Source of the DNA: Robiginitalea aurantiaca
GTDB lineage: Bacteria > Bacteroidota > Bacteroidia > Flavobacteriales > Flavobacteriaceae
DNA: 64,000 nucleotides
Reading direction: 5' to 3'
Assembly (NCBI RefSeq): GCF_030380815.1
Contig: NZ_JAUDUY010000005.1
Coordinates: 62,001 to 126,000, forward strand
Part shown: positions 9,017-17,025 of the stretch, piece after piece
Numbering within the stretch: position 1 is the stretch's first letter
How the letters are laid out: each line of letters begins with the position of its first letter
The notes under the pieces: model-generated
Told to the model about the DNA's origin: nothing
The model's input: only the letters and a program-made list of their open reading frames with translations
Databases searched by the model: none
Made by a program: the position numbers and the translations under genes

Positions 9017-9474
9017 GAACCGTATTGGGTGCAGCCCAATGGGAATGGCTGGAAAAAGAACTCAAAACTTCTGAAGCAGACTTTAATATGATCGTCAGCA
9101 GTATACAAGTATTGTCAGGGGAACACGGATTTGAAACCTGGGGTAATTTTCCCCACGAAGTAAACCGGCTCATCGAATTGATCGGTAGTTCGGGTGCCCG
9201 AGGGGTTATGGTATTGTCCGGAGACCGGCACATATCAGAATTTTCCCGAATGGATTCAGAGCCCCTGCTATACCCGCTTGTTGATTTTACCTCCAGCGGC
9301 CTGACGCATGCCTACAGCAGTTTTAAGGGGGAAGTCAATCCATATCGTGTGGGTAAGGTTGTGCCTGAGGTGAGTTTTGGATGGGTTATTCTTGATTTTC
9401 AAAAGCACAAAGCGATCTTTCAAATCCATACGGATGGCAATAAAATAGTTCAGGAGCTCACACAAACGTATTGA
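9013..9474 (+). pseudogene. PhoD-like phosphatase, 3' fragment
   Basis: The C-terminal part of the phosphatase that begins at 7437. From about 9013 the frame reads TSGTVLGAAQWEWLEKELK, then SSIQVLSGEHGFETWGNFP, then VMVLSGDRHISEFSRM with the conserved catalytic histidine motif GDRH, and ends at the TGA at 9472-9474. It has no signal peptide and no proper start; the first possible in-frame start is a TTG at 9025. The reading frame is shifted relative to the 5' fragment, so read-through could not restore the enzyme; only removal of the insert would. Ndk begins 48 bases downstream. Confidence 0.85.
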
Positions 9475-9475
9475 G

Positions 9476-9507
9476 TTTGCGGGTTGAGGGGAGAAAGCGT
9501 ATTTTTG
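9476..9507 (+). promoter_or_regulatory. ndk promoter (-33 TTTG, -7 TATTTTTG)
   Basis: TTTG at 9476-9479 and TATTTTTG at 9500-9507 are separated by 20 bases, the usual spacing for Bacteroidota promoters. The start would fall near 9512-9515, just ahead of the ndk ATG at 9523. Confidence 0.7.
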
Positions 9508-9522
9508 CCGAAAATTTTACAA

Positions 9523-9945
9523 ATGGCAGGAAGCAGAACCTTTACCATGATCAAACCCGACGCGGTCGAAAACGGGCATATCGGAGCGATTCTAGAAAAA
9601 ATCACTTCAGCAGGTTTTCGAATCGTGGCAATGAAATACACCCAACTCAGTCGGCGTGACGCCCGGGAATTCTATGCAATTCACAAAGATCGGCCGTTTT
9701 TTGACGAATTGGTGACCTTTATGACACGTGGACCTATCGTCTCCGCTATCCTTGAAAAGGAAAATGCAGTGGAAGATTTTCGTGCCCTGATCGGAGCTAC
9801 AAACCCCGCTGAGGCGGCTGAAGGTACCATCAGGAAACTCTTTGCGAAAGATATTGGAGAGAATGCGGTACACGGTTCAGATAGTGATGAGAATGCCTCA
9901 ATAGAAGGTGCATTCCATTTTTCAGGACGGGAAATTTTCTCCTGA
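9523..9945 (+). CDS. ndk: Nucleoside-diphosphate kinase
   Basis: A 140-residue cytosolic enzyme that transfers phosphate between nucleoside di- and triphosphates through a phosphohistidine. The start is the ATG at 9523 ([15 protein letters not shown]), because the promoter lies inside the longer open frame. Family motifs: [11 protein letters not shown] near residues 8-18, and [12 protein letters not shown] with the active-site His117. Length is standard for Bacteroidota. It is a single-gene unit between a clear promoter and a clear terminator. Identification is certain by motif. Confidence 0.97.
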   Translation: MAGSRTFTMIKPDAVENGHIGAILEKITSAGFRIVAMKYTQLSRRDAREFYAIHKDRPFFDELVTFMTRGPIVSAILEKENAVEDFRALIGATNPAEAAEGTIRKLFAKDIGENAVHGSDSDENASIEGAFHFSGREIFS

Positions 9946-9969
9946 CACCTCTGAAAATACGATACCTAC

Positions 9970-9998
9970 AAACCCGGGCATTTGCTCCGGGTTTTTTT
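9970..9998 (+). terminator. Rho-independent terminator after ndk
   Basis: An eight-base stem (AAACCCGG at 9970-9977 with CCGGGTTT at 9987-9994) around a nine-base loop, followed by a T run to 9998. It overlaps the stop codon of the convergent DUF721 gene, so it may help separate the two units. Confidence 0.85.
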
Positions 9999-10290
9999 AT
10001 TGAAGTCGAATCTTTTCGATCAGCTTTCGACCCAGATCCTCATTCATCATCTCTTTGATACGGGTTGCGCCCAGGCTTAATTCCTCTCTCAGTACTGAGG
10101 ACTTCAGATACACCACCAGTGTGCTCCCATCCAGGCGTACCTTAAGGGTGTAGTTGGACACACCGGGTCCCATGACCCGTTTCCAGGCTTCGGCCGCCTG
10201 CACCTGGTCCAGGCCGTCCTCCAGATGGTTGTTTTTAATAAAATCCTTGAGGACCTTATTGAGCGAGTGATCTTCCTCCTTATTCGACAT
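9997..10290 (-). CDS. DUF721 domain protein
   Basis: A 97-residue cytosolic protein. It shows the DUF721 pattern: an N-terminal helix (HSLNKVLKDFIKNN), a W-x-x-V-M-G core (EAWKRVMGPGVSNYT) and a hydrophobic strand (STLVVYLKSSVLREEL). Homologues are small, possibly nucleic-acid-binding, proteins often found close to recF or dnaA in many bacteria. The function is not settled. Its start overlaps the upstream lipoprotein gene by 11 bases, so it closes a recF-lipoprotein-DUF721 operon. Confidence 0.88.
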   Translation of the reverse strand: MSNKEEDHSLNKVLKDFIKNNHLEDGLDQVQAAEAWKRVMGPGVSNYTLKVRLDGSTLVVYLKSSVLREELSLGATRIKEMMNEDLGRKLIEKIRLQ

Positions 10291-10726
10291 TTGTTTCTTT
10301 TAGTGAAAAGGGTTCATGGCGGGTATAGGAATAAATGATTCCATTGCTGTGGCGGGTGGTCAGGTTCAGGGTATCCAGGAGCAGAACTTCTTCCTCCCAC
10401 CGGGAATCTCCACCAGAAAATTCCAGAAAAAGACTTTCTTCCCGCCAGTTTACTTCCATAGGCAGTGCATCATCCGAAGTGAGGTATCTCCCCTCCAGGG
10501 TCGGCTGAACTTTTTTGCGATACCCGGTCTTCCCATCCCATTGAAAGTACTCAATTGTAGTGTTTACGGCATATGCTTTTTCTGCACCGTCCTCAAATGC
10601 CACTTTTCGAATTTCCCAGTAGCCCTGAAGGTAGTTTAGGTCCTCAGGAGCGGGTCCGCTGTTACAGGATAGTATAAAGAGCAGGCCGATTAAGGACAAC
10701 ACGGGTCTAAAGGGCGATGAGCGCAT
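10280..10726 (-). CDS. Lipocalin-like small lipoprotein
   Basis: About 148 residues from the ATG at 10724-10726. The signal ends in a lipobox ([10 protein letters not shown]). The rest is beta-rich, beginning [15 protein letters not shown], which resembles the opening strand of lipocalin-like proteins of Bacteroidota. The ATG lies inside the end of recF (20-base overlap), and an upstream in-frame ATG would extend further into recF without a proper signal peptide, so I prefer the shorter form. The role and ligand are unknown. Co-transcription with recF is inferred from the overlap. Confidence 0.8.
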   Translation of the reverse strand: MRSSPFRPVLSLIGLLFILSCNSGPAPEDLNYLQGYWEIRKVAFEDGAEKAYAVNTTIEYFQWDGKTGYRKKVQPTLEGRYLTSDDALPMEVNWREESLFLEFSGGDSRWEEEVLLLDTLNLTTRHSNGIIYSYTRHEPFSLKETNVE

Positions 10727-11786
10727 AGGTCTGATGAATTCGCTTAACGGTTGCTTCGGTGCGTTCGGCATGGGTATCACTGATAAAAATTTGTCCGAAA
10801 TGATCTTGATTAACCAGGCTTATAATGTGTGAAACCCTGTCTTCATCTAATTTATCGAAAATATCATCCAGAAGCAAAACGGGCATTCCCGATACCTGAG
10901 CTTTCATAAATTGAAACTGCGCAAATTTCAGGGCGATCAGAAAGGATTTTTGTTGTCCCTGGCTTCCGAATTTCTTGATGGGATGTCCACCTATCTCCAT
11001 ATTCAGGTCATCCTTGTGAATCCCCTGGCTCGTATATTGCAGTACCCTGTCTTTCTCGAGATTATCGCGCAACAAATCCGAGAGGGGAGCCGCATCCAGC
11101 TGACTTTGATAGCTGAGTTGTACCGGTTCATCTCCGCCTGAAATGACCTTGTACTGGGCCGCAAAAATCGGGGTAAAATCGACCATAAAAGCCACCCGTT
11201 TCTCATAAATACGCGTACCCAGGGCATGTAACTGATCATTATACACTTCCAGGCTGTCGGCGTCGAAAGTCCGATTGGCAGCGAAGAATTTCAAGAGGGC
11301 ATTCCGCTGGGAGACCAGTTTTTGATAATCGAGCACATCCTGCAGGTACCCTTTATCTGACTGGGAAATCACACCGTCCATAAACTTGCGTCTCACATCA
11401 CTCCCTTCCAGGATCAGGTCTCTGTCCGAAGGGGAGACAATCACCAGGGGAACCTGGCCAATATGGTCCGAAATACGATCGTACACCTTACCATTGCGTT
11501 TAAGAACTTTCTTGCCTCCTTTCTTAAAGCTGCAAACAATGCGCTCTTCCCGATCCTTTTTCTCAAATAAACCCTCTATGACAAAAAATTCTTCCCCATG
11601 CCGGATATTTTGTGTGGTGACGGGGTTGAAATAACTTTTACCGAACGCCAGGTGGTAGATTGAATCCAATACATTGGTCTTTCCGACGCCATTGGAGCCA
11701 ACCAGACAATTAATCTTTGCATCAAACTCAAATTCCCGCGTTTCGAAATTCTTGTAATTAAGTAAGGATAAACGCTTTAAGTGCAT
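10707..11786 (-). CDS. recF: DNA replication and repair protein RecF
   Basis: A 359-residue SMC-like ATPase that loads RecA at single-strand gaps together with RecO and RecR. Walker A is at residues 30-37 (GSNGVGKTN). The signature region [20 protein letters not shown] and Walker [14 protein letters not shown] sit in the last third. The N-terminus [15 protein letters not shown] is typical. Length is normal. It is the first gene of a three-gene minus-strand unit and diverges from the TPR gene at 11904. Confidence 0.96.
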   Translation of the reverse strand: MHLKRLSLLNYKNFETREFEFDAKINCLVGSNGVGKTNVLDSIYHLAFGKSYFNPVTTQNIRHGEEFFVIEGLFEKKDREERIVCSFKKGGKKVLKRNGKVYDRISDHIGQVPLVIVSPSDRDLILEGSDVRRKFMDGVISQSDKGYLQDVLDYQKLVSQRNALLKFFAANRTFDADSLEVYNDQLHALGTRIYEKRVAFMVDFTPIFAAQYKVISGGDEPVQLSYQSQLDAAPLSDLLRDNLEKDRVLQYTSQGIHKDDLNMEIGGHPIKKFGSQGQQKSFLIALKFAQFQFMKAQVSGMPVLLLDDIFDKLDEDRVSHIISLVNQDHFGQIFISDTHAERTEATVKRIHQTYALIAL

Positions 11787-11875
11787 TTGGATTCAGGAGG
11801 CTTTCAAGGCATCAGGCCGATTTAAAATATCTAAAAATAAGGAATAAATTACCTTTCTGTTTTAGATAAAACCTT

Positions 11876-11883
11876 TATTTTTG
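11876..11883 (+). promoter_or_regulatory. -7 box of the TPR-ribH unit
   Basis: TATTTTTG fits TAnnTTTG and lies 20 bases before the ATG at 11904. The upstream position near 11854 has TTTC rather than a perfect -33 TTTG. Confidence 0.6.
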
Positions 11884-11903
11884 CGCGACCAATATTACAA
11901 AAA

Positions 11904-12671
11904 ATGGCCACATACAAAAAGCGGGGGTATAAACCGAAAAACAAAGCAGAGGAGCATGAACTCGATGTTCATGGCAGTACTACTGCTGAGGTATTTAGTA
12001 CTCTGGATTCCAGTGCTTCCAAGACGGAGCAGTGGGTGGCGAGGAATCAAAACTACATCCTTGGCATCATCGGGATCGTAGCTGTTTCTGTTTTAGCGTA
12101 CCTCGGGTACCAGCAATTTATACAGGAGCCGCGTGAAGAAAGTGCCAGCAATGAGCTTTTTTACCCACTTCAGTATTTTAGCCAGGCGCAGCAGAGTGGG
12201 GTACAGGCAGATTCTTTGTACACCCTGGCTCTCGAAGGAGCTGAAGGGAAATACGGCCTTTTGGATATCGTAGATGAGTATTCGGGTACCAAGGCAGCGA
12301 ACCTTGCCCGGTATGCCGCTGGGATATCGTATATGAAATTGAATCAGTACCAGGAAGCGATTTCGTACCTGGAAGACTTCAAGACGGACGATGCCATGCT
12401 CGGCCCGGTAAGCCTGGGAAATATTGGGGATGCTTTTGTGCAACTCGAGCAATACGAGGATGCGCTCCGATATTATGAGAGAGCCCTTGCAGAAGATTCA
12501 AATGACTTTACAACTCCCCTTTACCTCCAGAAAGCCGGGGTAACCGCCCTGGAACTCGGACAAAAGGAAAAAGCCCTAAAACACTTCACCCGCATAAAGG
12601 AATCCTACCCGCAATCCGCACAGGGTTCGGGAGTGGATGCATTTATTGGTATGGCTAAAACAGGAAACTGA
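11904..12671 (+). CDS. Membrane-anchored TPR protein
   Basis: A 255-residue protein with a basic cytoplasmic N-terminus (KKRGYKPKNKAEEH), one transmembrane segment at about residues 50-70 (YILGIIGIVAVSVLAYLGY) and TPR-like helices from about 130 to 240 (ARYAAGISYMKLNQYQEAISYL, GNIGDAFVQLEQYEDALRYYERAL, LEQLGQ-type repeats at the end). The layout resembles YfgM/BamD-like helper proteins, but I cannot assign a partner. Its stop codon overlaps the start of ribH by one base (TGATG), so the two are translationally coupled. The pairing of recF, this gene and ribH is familiar from other flavobacteria. Confidence 0.88.
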   Translation: MATYKKRGYKPKNKAEEHELDVHGSTTAEVFSTLDSSASKTEQWVARNQNYILGIIGIVAVSVLAYLGYQQFIQEPREESASNELFYPLQYFSQAQQSGVQADSLYTLALEGAEGKYGLLDIVDEYSGTKAANLARYAAGISYMKLNQYQEAISYLEDFKTDDAMLGPVSLGNIGDAFVQLEQYEDALRYYERALAEDSNDFTTPLYLQKAGVTALELGQKEKALKHFTRIKESYPQSAQGSGVDAFIGMAKTGN

Positions 12672-13147
12672 TGGCCACAGCGGGTAAAAACCTCTCTCAG
12701 TACGATAGGGAGAAAGTACCTGATGCGAAAAACCTGCGCATTGGGATCGTGGTCTCTGAATGGAATTCCGAAATAACAGAGGCCCTTTACCTGGGTGCTC
12801 ATGAAGCCCTATTGGATTGTGGCGCAGTACCCGACAATATCCTCCGTTGGGATGTGCCCGGAAGTTTTGAACTCGCATACGGTTGCGGCAAAATCATTCA
12901 AAAGGAATCTCCGGACGCAGTGATCGCCATTGGTAGTGTTATCAGGGGGGAGACGGCGCATTTCGATTTTGTATGTAGTGCCACCGCCCAGGGGATCATG
13001 GACCTCAACCTGAAGCTCGATGTCCCGGTTATCTTTTGCGTACTTACAGATGATACCTTTCAGCAGGCAAAGGACCGCAGCGGGGGTCGGCATGGCAATA
13101 AGGGAGCAGAAGCCGCAATTGCCGCCTTAAAAATGGCTGTTCTCTGA
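12671..13147 (+). CDS. ribH: 6,7-dimethyl-8-ribityllumazine synthase
   Basis: A 158-residue enzyme of riboflavin biosynthesis that condenses the ribityl-pyrimidine with 3,4-dihydroxybutanone phosphate. Motifs: IVVSEWNSEIT (residues 27-35), WDVPGSFELAYG (60-71) and IGSVIRGETAHFDFV with the catalytic His97. Length is typical of the 60-mer or decamer forming family. It starts one base inside the TPR gene stop and is followed by a terminator at 13207. No FMN riboswitch is visible upstream of the unit. Confidence 0.96.
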   Translation: MATAGKNLSQYDREKVPDAKNLRIGIVVSEWNSEITEALYLGAHEALLDCGAVPDNILRWDVPGSFELAYGCGKIIQKESPDAVIAIGSVIRGETAHFDFVCSATAQGIMDLNLKLDVPVIFCVLTDDTFQQAKDRSGGRHGNKGAEAAIAALKMAVL

Positions 13148-13206
13148 TCCAACAGGAGGCTGAAAAAGCGAATCCAGGAAATACTTATGGGTGTTAACAA
13201 TTTTTG

Positions 13207-13237
13207 GGAGTGTGGTTTCGGCACTCCTTTTGTTTTT
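13207..13237 (+). terminator. Terminator after ribH
   Basis: GGAGTG (13207-13212) pairs with CACTCC (13222-13227) around a nine-base loop. A T-rich tail with one G follows. A new -7 box begins four bases later. Confidence 0.75.
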
Positions 13238-13240
13238 AAG

Positions 13241-13248
13241 TAATTTTG
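13241..13248 (+). promoter_or_regulatory. -7 box of the 13260-mutL unit
   Basis: TAATTTTG matches TAnnTTTG directly after the ribH terminator and 12 bases before the ATG at 13260. A convincing -33 box is not seen. Confidence 0.5.
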
Positions 13249-13259
13249 AGAAAGGTGCT

Positions 13260-13565
13260 ATGGGACGGTTTTCAAAACTTCGTAAGAACAAAAAATACGG
13301 CTACAAACCGAGGTATTACGACGATAAGGGCGAGGGCAACCCTTATAAAATTGGGCATAAACTCGACAAATATCGCTCCACGGTGGATCATCCCGGAGGG
13401 ATTAAAAATCGATTTCGCAATGCCATGTCCGATTTAAAACGGGAAGGAGATCAGAATCACCGATGGCGTATGCTCATTATTATAATAATCCTCGTATTGA
13501 TTGTGCTCTACATTCTCGACTTTGATTTATCTATTTTTTTCCCTGCCGATGTCAGAACGGATTGA
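13260..13565 (+). CDS. Small basic single-pass membrane protein
   Basis: A 101-residue protein from the ATG at 13260, chosen because the longer frame begins within the ribH terminator. The first 75 residues are strongly basic (RFSKLRKNKKYGYKPRYY) and contain GEGNPYKIGHKLDKYR. A transmembrane helix follows (about 72-89, LIIIIILVLIVLYILDF). Homologues next to ribH are, as I recall, often labelled riboflavin synthase subunit beta. Nothing in the sequence supports an enzymatic role, so I regard that name as propagated from its neighbour. The end overlaps mutL by 17 bases. Function is unknown. Confidence 0.82.
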   Translation: MGRFSKLRKNKKYGYKPRYYDDKGEGNPYKIGHKLDKYRSTVDHPGGIKNRFRNAMSDLKREGDQNHRWRMLIIIIILVLIVLYILDFDLSIFFPADVRTD

Positions 13566-15399
13566 ACTTTTACCGGAACATGTAGCCAATCAGATCGCGG
13601 CAGGTGAAGTGGTTCAGAGACCGGCGTCAGTCGTCAAAGAATTGCTTGAAAACGCCATAGACGCCGGAGGCACTGAAATTCAACTCATCGTCAAAGAAGG
13701 AGGAAAAACCCTTATACAGGTCGTAGATAACGGGGCAGGCATGAACAGGGCCGATGCGGAATTGTCGGTAGTCAGGCATGCGACTTCCAAAATTCGAAAG
13801 GCCGAAGACCTGTTTGAAATTCATACGATGGGCTTTAGAGGGGAAGCCCTGGCATCCATCGCTGCCATTGCCCGTCTTGACCTGCAGACCCGAAACGGAA
13901 AGGATGATTTGGGTACCCATCTAAAAATGATGGGGGGCACCCGGGAATCTGTTGAGGAAACGGTCATTCCTCAGGGTACTTCCATTAGCGTCAAGAACCT
14001 TTTTTTCAATATTCCGGCCAGGCGAAATTTTTTAAAGTCATCCAAAGTGGAATTCCGGCATGTTCTCGAGGAATTCCAGCGGGTCGCCCTTGCACATCCC
14101 GAAGTATCCTTTAAGATGACCCATAACGATGCACAATTCCTGAACATTCCGGAGTCCAACCTTCGCAGGCGTATTGTGAATTTGTTTGGCAGCCGCATGA
14201 ATGACCAGCTCGTGCCTGTAGGAGAGGAGACCCAGGTTGTTCGGGTTGGAGGATTTATCTGTAAACCCGAATACGCCAAAAAAAGCAGGGGGATGCAATT
14301 TTTCTTTGTCAACAACCGGTTCGTCAAGAATCCCTATTTGCACCATGCGATAATGAATGCCTATGAAGGTTTACTTCGCCCGGATACGCTTCCGGGATAT
14401 TTCATCTTTCTAGAGGTACCGCCTGATACCATCGACATCAACATTCATCCGACAAAAACGGAGATTAAATTTGAAAATGAGCAAACCGTTTATGCGATTC
14501 TAAGGTCAGCGGTTAAGCACAGCCTGGGTCAGTTTAATATCCGGCCGGTACTTGATTTTGATTCTGATCCCAATTTGGAAACTCCCTATAACTTGAGGAA
14601 TCAGCAGGTAACGCGCCCCCAAATAGAGGTAGACCGTAATTTTAACCCGTTTTCAGAGGGTACCGGTAATCCTTTAAAGGGGAAACCCTATTCGAGAAAG
14701 GAAGAAGGTTCCTGGACAGCCCTTTACGAAGGGCTGGGAGAGGGTCAATACCGGGAAGGAGAAGGATCGCATTGGGTGGTCGAATCGGAGACCTCTTCAC
14801 AAGCGCTCTTTCAGGAAGACACCCTGGATTCCCTCACTGAGGTAACTTCCTTTCAGGTAGATCGAAAATTCATACTCACGCGCGTAAAATCTGGCCTTTT
14901 GCTAATCGATCAGCAACGTGCCCATCAGCGGGTGCTCTATGAACAATTCCTGGAGAATATATCCCAGAAAGAACCCGCTTCCCAGATATTGTTATTTCCG
15001 CTTCACCTGCCCTTTGACCCCATGGATCTTGCTATACTCAGAGAAATGCAGGAATCCCTTAAGGCATTGGGTTTTCAGATGGAGTTTGAAACGGAAACGG
15101 GCATCACCATTAGTGCACTTCCTGTTCTGATTCCGGAAGCACAGGTGGGTAATGTTCTGGAAGATCTATTGACAAACTGGAAGGAACAACTGGGGTCTGA
15201 GGGCTATTCAGAGGCCGACCGAATGGCGCGTTTGCTATCAAGAGCCCTTTCAATACGACCGGGCCGAACCCTCGACACAACCTCGAGGCAGGCACTTATC
15301 GACGATTTGTTCGCCTGTAAGGAATCGGAGCGCAGTCCGTTTAATAAAAAAATATACGCCACCTTTGGGGTGGATGAACTCGAAAAAAAACTCCATTAA
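13549..15399 (+). CDS. mutL: DNA mismatch repair protein MutL
   Basis: A 616-residue GHKL ATPase that links MutS to downstream repair steps. The start is the ATG at 13549 (MSERIELLPEHVANQIAAGEV). ATPase motifs: ELLENAIDAGG, DNGAGM and THTMGFRGEALASIAAI-like TMGFRGEALASIAAI. The C-terminal dimerisation domain is present from about residue 440. At residues 454-465 it reads DQQRAHQRVLYE, where nicking-type MutL proteins carry DQHA-x2-E-x4-E, so the His and first Glu are replaced. The terminal Cys-x-His/FGRP-like zinc motif is also degenerate. The gene starts 17 bases before the stop of the upstream membrane protein and its stop abuts the next ATG. Confidence 0.95.
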   Translation: MSERIELLPEHVANQIAAGEVVQRPASVVKELLENAIDAGGTEIQLIVKEGGKTLIQVVDNGAGMNRADAELSVVRHATSKIRKAEDLFEIHTMGFRGEALASIAAIARLDLQTRNGKDDLGTHLKMMGGTRESVEETVIPQGTSISVKNLFFNIPARRNFLKSSKVEFRHVLEEFQRVALAHPEVSFKMTHNDAQFLNIPESNLRRRIVNLFGSRMNDQLVPVGEETQVVRVGGFICKPEYAKKSRGMQFFFVNNRFVKNPYLHHAIMNAYEGLLRPDTLPGYFIFLEVPPDTIDINIHPTKTEIKFENEQTVYAILRSAVKHSLGQFNIRPVLDFDSDPNLETPYNLRNQQVTRPQIEVDRNFNPFSEGTGNPLKGKPYSRKEEGSWTALYEGLGEGQYREGEGSHWVVESETSSQALFQEDTLDSLTEVTSFQVDRKFILTRVKSGLLLIDQQRAHQRVLYEQFLENISQKEPASQILLFPLHLPFDPMDLAILREMQESLKALGFQMEFETETGITISALPVLIPEAQVGNVLEDLLTNWKEQLGSEGYSEADRMARLLSRALSIRPGRTLDTTSRQALIDDLFACKESERSPFNKKIYATFGVDELEKKLH

Positions 15400-16146
15400 A
15401 TGGGTAGAATCACTGATGGCATCAAGCATTTACTGGTAATTAACGGGCTGTTTTTTATTGGGACAGCCTTGTACAGCGACCTGTTTTACCAGTTGTTTTC
15501 ACTCTGGTACCCCCAGAATCCCAACTTCTCCGCCTGGCAAATCGTCTCTCATATGTTTATGCACGGCGGACTGATGCACCTGGCTTTTAATATGTATGCG
15601 CTCTGGGCTTTCGGCACCCCATTGGAACGAATGTGGGGTACCAAGAAGTTTCTGTTTTTTTACTTTTCGGCAGGTCTCGGTGCGGCATTGATCCATACAG
15701 GGGTAAATTATTACCACGTAAGTCAGGGGTTACAAGCCCTTGCTGCAGCCGGGGTGCCCGAATCGGATGTTCTCAGCCTGCTTATCGAAGGGAAATACAA
15801 TGAGGGATGGATGCAAGTGGCCCCCCGGGGCGAGGTGGAATCGATGCTCAGCTCCTTTATGACTCCTGCAGTAGGGGCGTCCGGAGCTATATATGGAATC
15901 CTTGTCGCTTTTGGCATGTTGTTCCCGAACAGCGAACTATTTTTGATATTTTTGCCCGTTCCCATAAAAGCGAAATACTTTATACCGGTACTGATTGGCC
16001 TGGATTTATTTTCCGGGGTTACCGGGTATTCGATTTTTGGAAATGGGATCGCGCATTTTGCGCACGTGGGGGGAGCCCTGTTTGGTTTCCTGATGATGTG
16101 GTACTGGAAAAAAACTCAATTCAACAAAAATCGCTGGGATTCATAA
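15400..16146 (+). CDS. Rhomboid family intramembrane serine protease (first copy)
   Basis: A 248-residue multi-pass membrane protease. The catalytic serine lies in VGASGAIYG (about residue 165) and the catalytic histidine in IAHFAHVGGALFG (about residue 220). The loop-1 region HMFMHGGLMHLAFNMYALWAFG matches the conserved His/Asn segment after the first helix. An unusual insert of about 40 residues (SQGLQALAAAG to EVESMLSSF) precedes the catalytic serine. The ATG follows the mutL stop directly, and its own stop abuts the second rhomboid gene, so all three are surely co-transcribed. The substrate is unknown. Confidence 0.92.
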   Translation: MGRITDGIKHLLVINGLFFIGTALYSDLFYQLFSLWYPQNPNFSAWQIVSHMFMHGGLMHLAFNMYALWAFGTPLERMWGTKKFLFFYFSAGLGAALIHTGVNYYHVSQGLQALAAAGVPESDVLSLLIEGKYNEGWMQVAPRGEVESMLSSFMTPAVGASGAIYGILVAFGMLFPNSELFLIFLPVPIKAKYFIPVLIGLDLFSGVTGYSIFGNGIAHFAHVGGALFGFLMMWYWKKTQFNKNRWDS

Positions 16147-17016
16147 ATGAGTAATACTAATCTTAAATATCAGTTTGCCAGGCTCAATATAGCTGAAAAG
16201 CTAATTGTGGTAAATGCAGCAGTTTTTCTTGTTGTGCGGTTGTTGACTTTTTTGCTGCAGCTGGAGCCCTGGGCCCTGGGGCGCTGGTTTGAATTACCTA
16301 AAGGCTTTCTGGATTTTGTGTCCCAGCCCTGGTCTATTGTAACCTATTCCTTTCTGCATGGAGGGATTTGGCATATTTTTTTCAATATGCTCCTGCTTTA
16401 TTATGCCGCCCGGATATTCTTTAACTATTTTGGATCCAGACGTTTTATCAATGTGTATTTTCTGGGCGTCATTTCCGGAGGGGCTTTATTTTTACTGGCA
16501 TACAATCTTTTTCCGGCATTCTATAACAGCCAGTCCCCGCTTATCGGGGCTTCTGCCGGGGTTATGGCTGTCCTTATTTACGTTTGCACCTACATCCCCC
16601 AGCAGGAGGTAAGGGTCTTCTTTTTTAACTTAAAGCTTTGGTATATCGGTGCATTTCTGGTGCTCCTGGACCTTGTTATGATCCCAGTTGAAAATCCCGG
16701 TGGCCATATTGCCCATCTCGGCGGTGCATTGCTGGGGTACTTGTATGCCAGGAAGTCTCATGAAGGCAAAGACCTGGGGGCCGGTTTTTCAAAATTGCTC
16801 GATCAAATCGGAAGTATGTTCGAAAAAAAGAAAGCCCCCATGAAGACCGTGTATCGCAAGCGGCAGAACAGCCCAACCCGACCTGTAGACTACAACCGTG
16901 AAACCCGTCAACGCAAGATCGATGGTATTCTGGATAAAATAAGCAAGTCCGGATACGACAGCCTGACCAAATCTGAAAAAGACTTCCTCTTTAAGGCGGG
17001 CAAGGAAGACGATTAA
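16147..17016 (+). CDS. Rhomboid family intramembrane serine protease (second copy)
   Basis: A 289-residue paralogue of the preceding gene. Six or so membrane helices cover residues 15-205. SFLHGGIWHIFFNMLLLYY is the conserved loop-1 region, LIGASAGVMAV holds the catalytic serine, and GGHIAHLGGALLGYLYA holds the histidine. After the membrane part there is a cytoplasmic tail of about 80 residues that ends IDGILDKISKSGYDSLTKSEKDFLFKAGKEDD-like, a short helical domain found on some Bacteroidota rhomboids (I quote only part: YDSLTKSEKDFLFKAG). Starts immediately after the stop of the first rhomboid. Tandem but diverged copies suggest distinct substrates. Confidence 0.92.
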   Translation: MSNTNLKYQFARLNIAEKLIVVNAAVFLVVRLLTFLLQLEPWALGRWFELPKGFLDFVSQPWSIVTYSFLHGGIWHIFFNMLLLYYAARIFFNYFGSRRFINVYFLGVISGGALFLLAYNLFPAFYNSQSPLIGASAGVMAVLIYVCTYIPQQEVRVFFFNLKLWYIGAFLVLLDLVMIPVENPGGHIAHLGGALLGYLYARKSHEGKDLGAGFSKLLDQIGSMFEKKKAPMKTVYRKRQNSPTRPVDYNRETRQRKIDGILDKISKSGYDSLTKSEKDFLFKAGKEDD

Positions 17017-17025
17017 ATATCGGGT

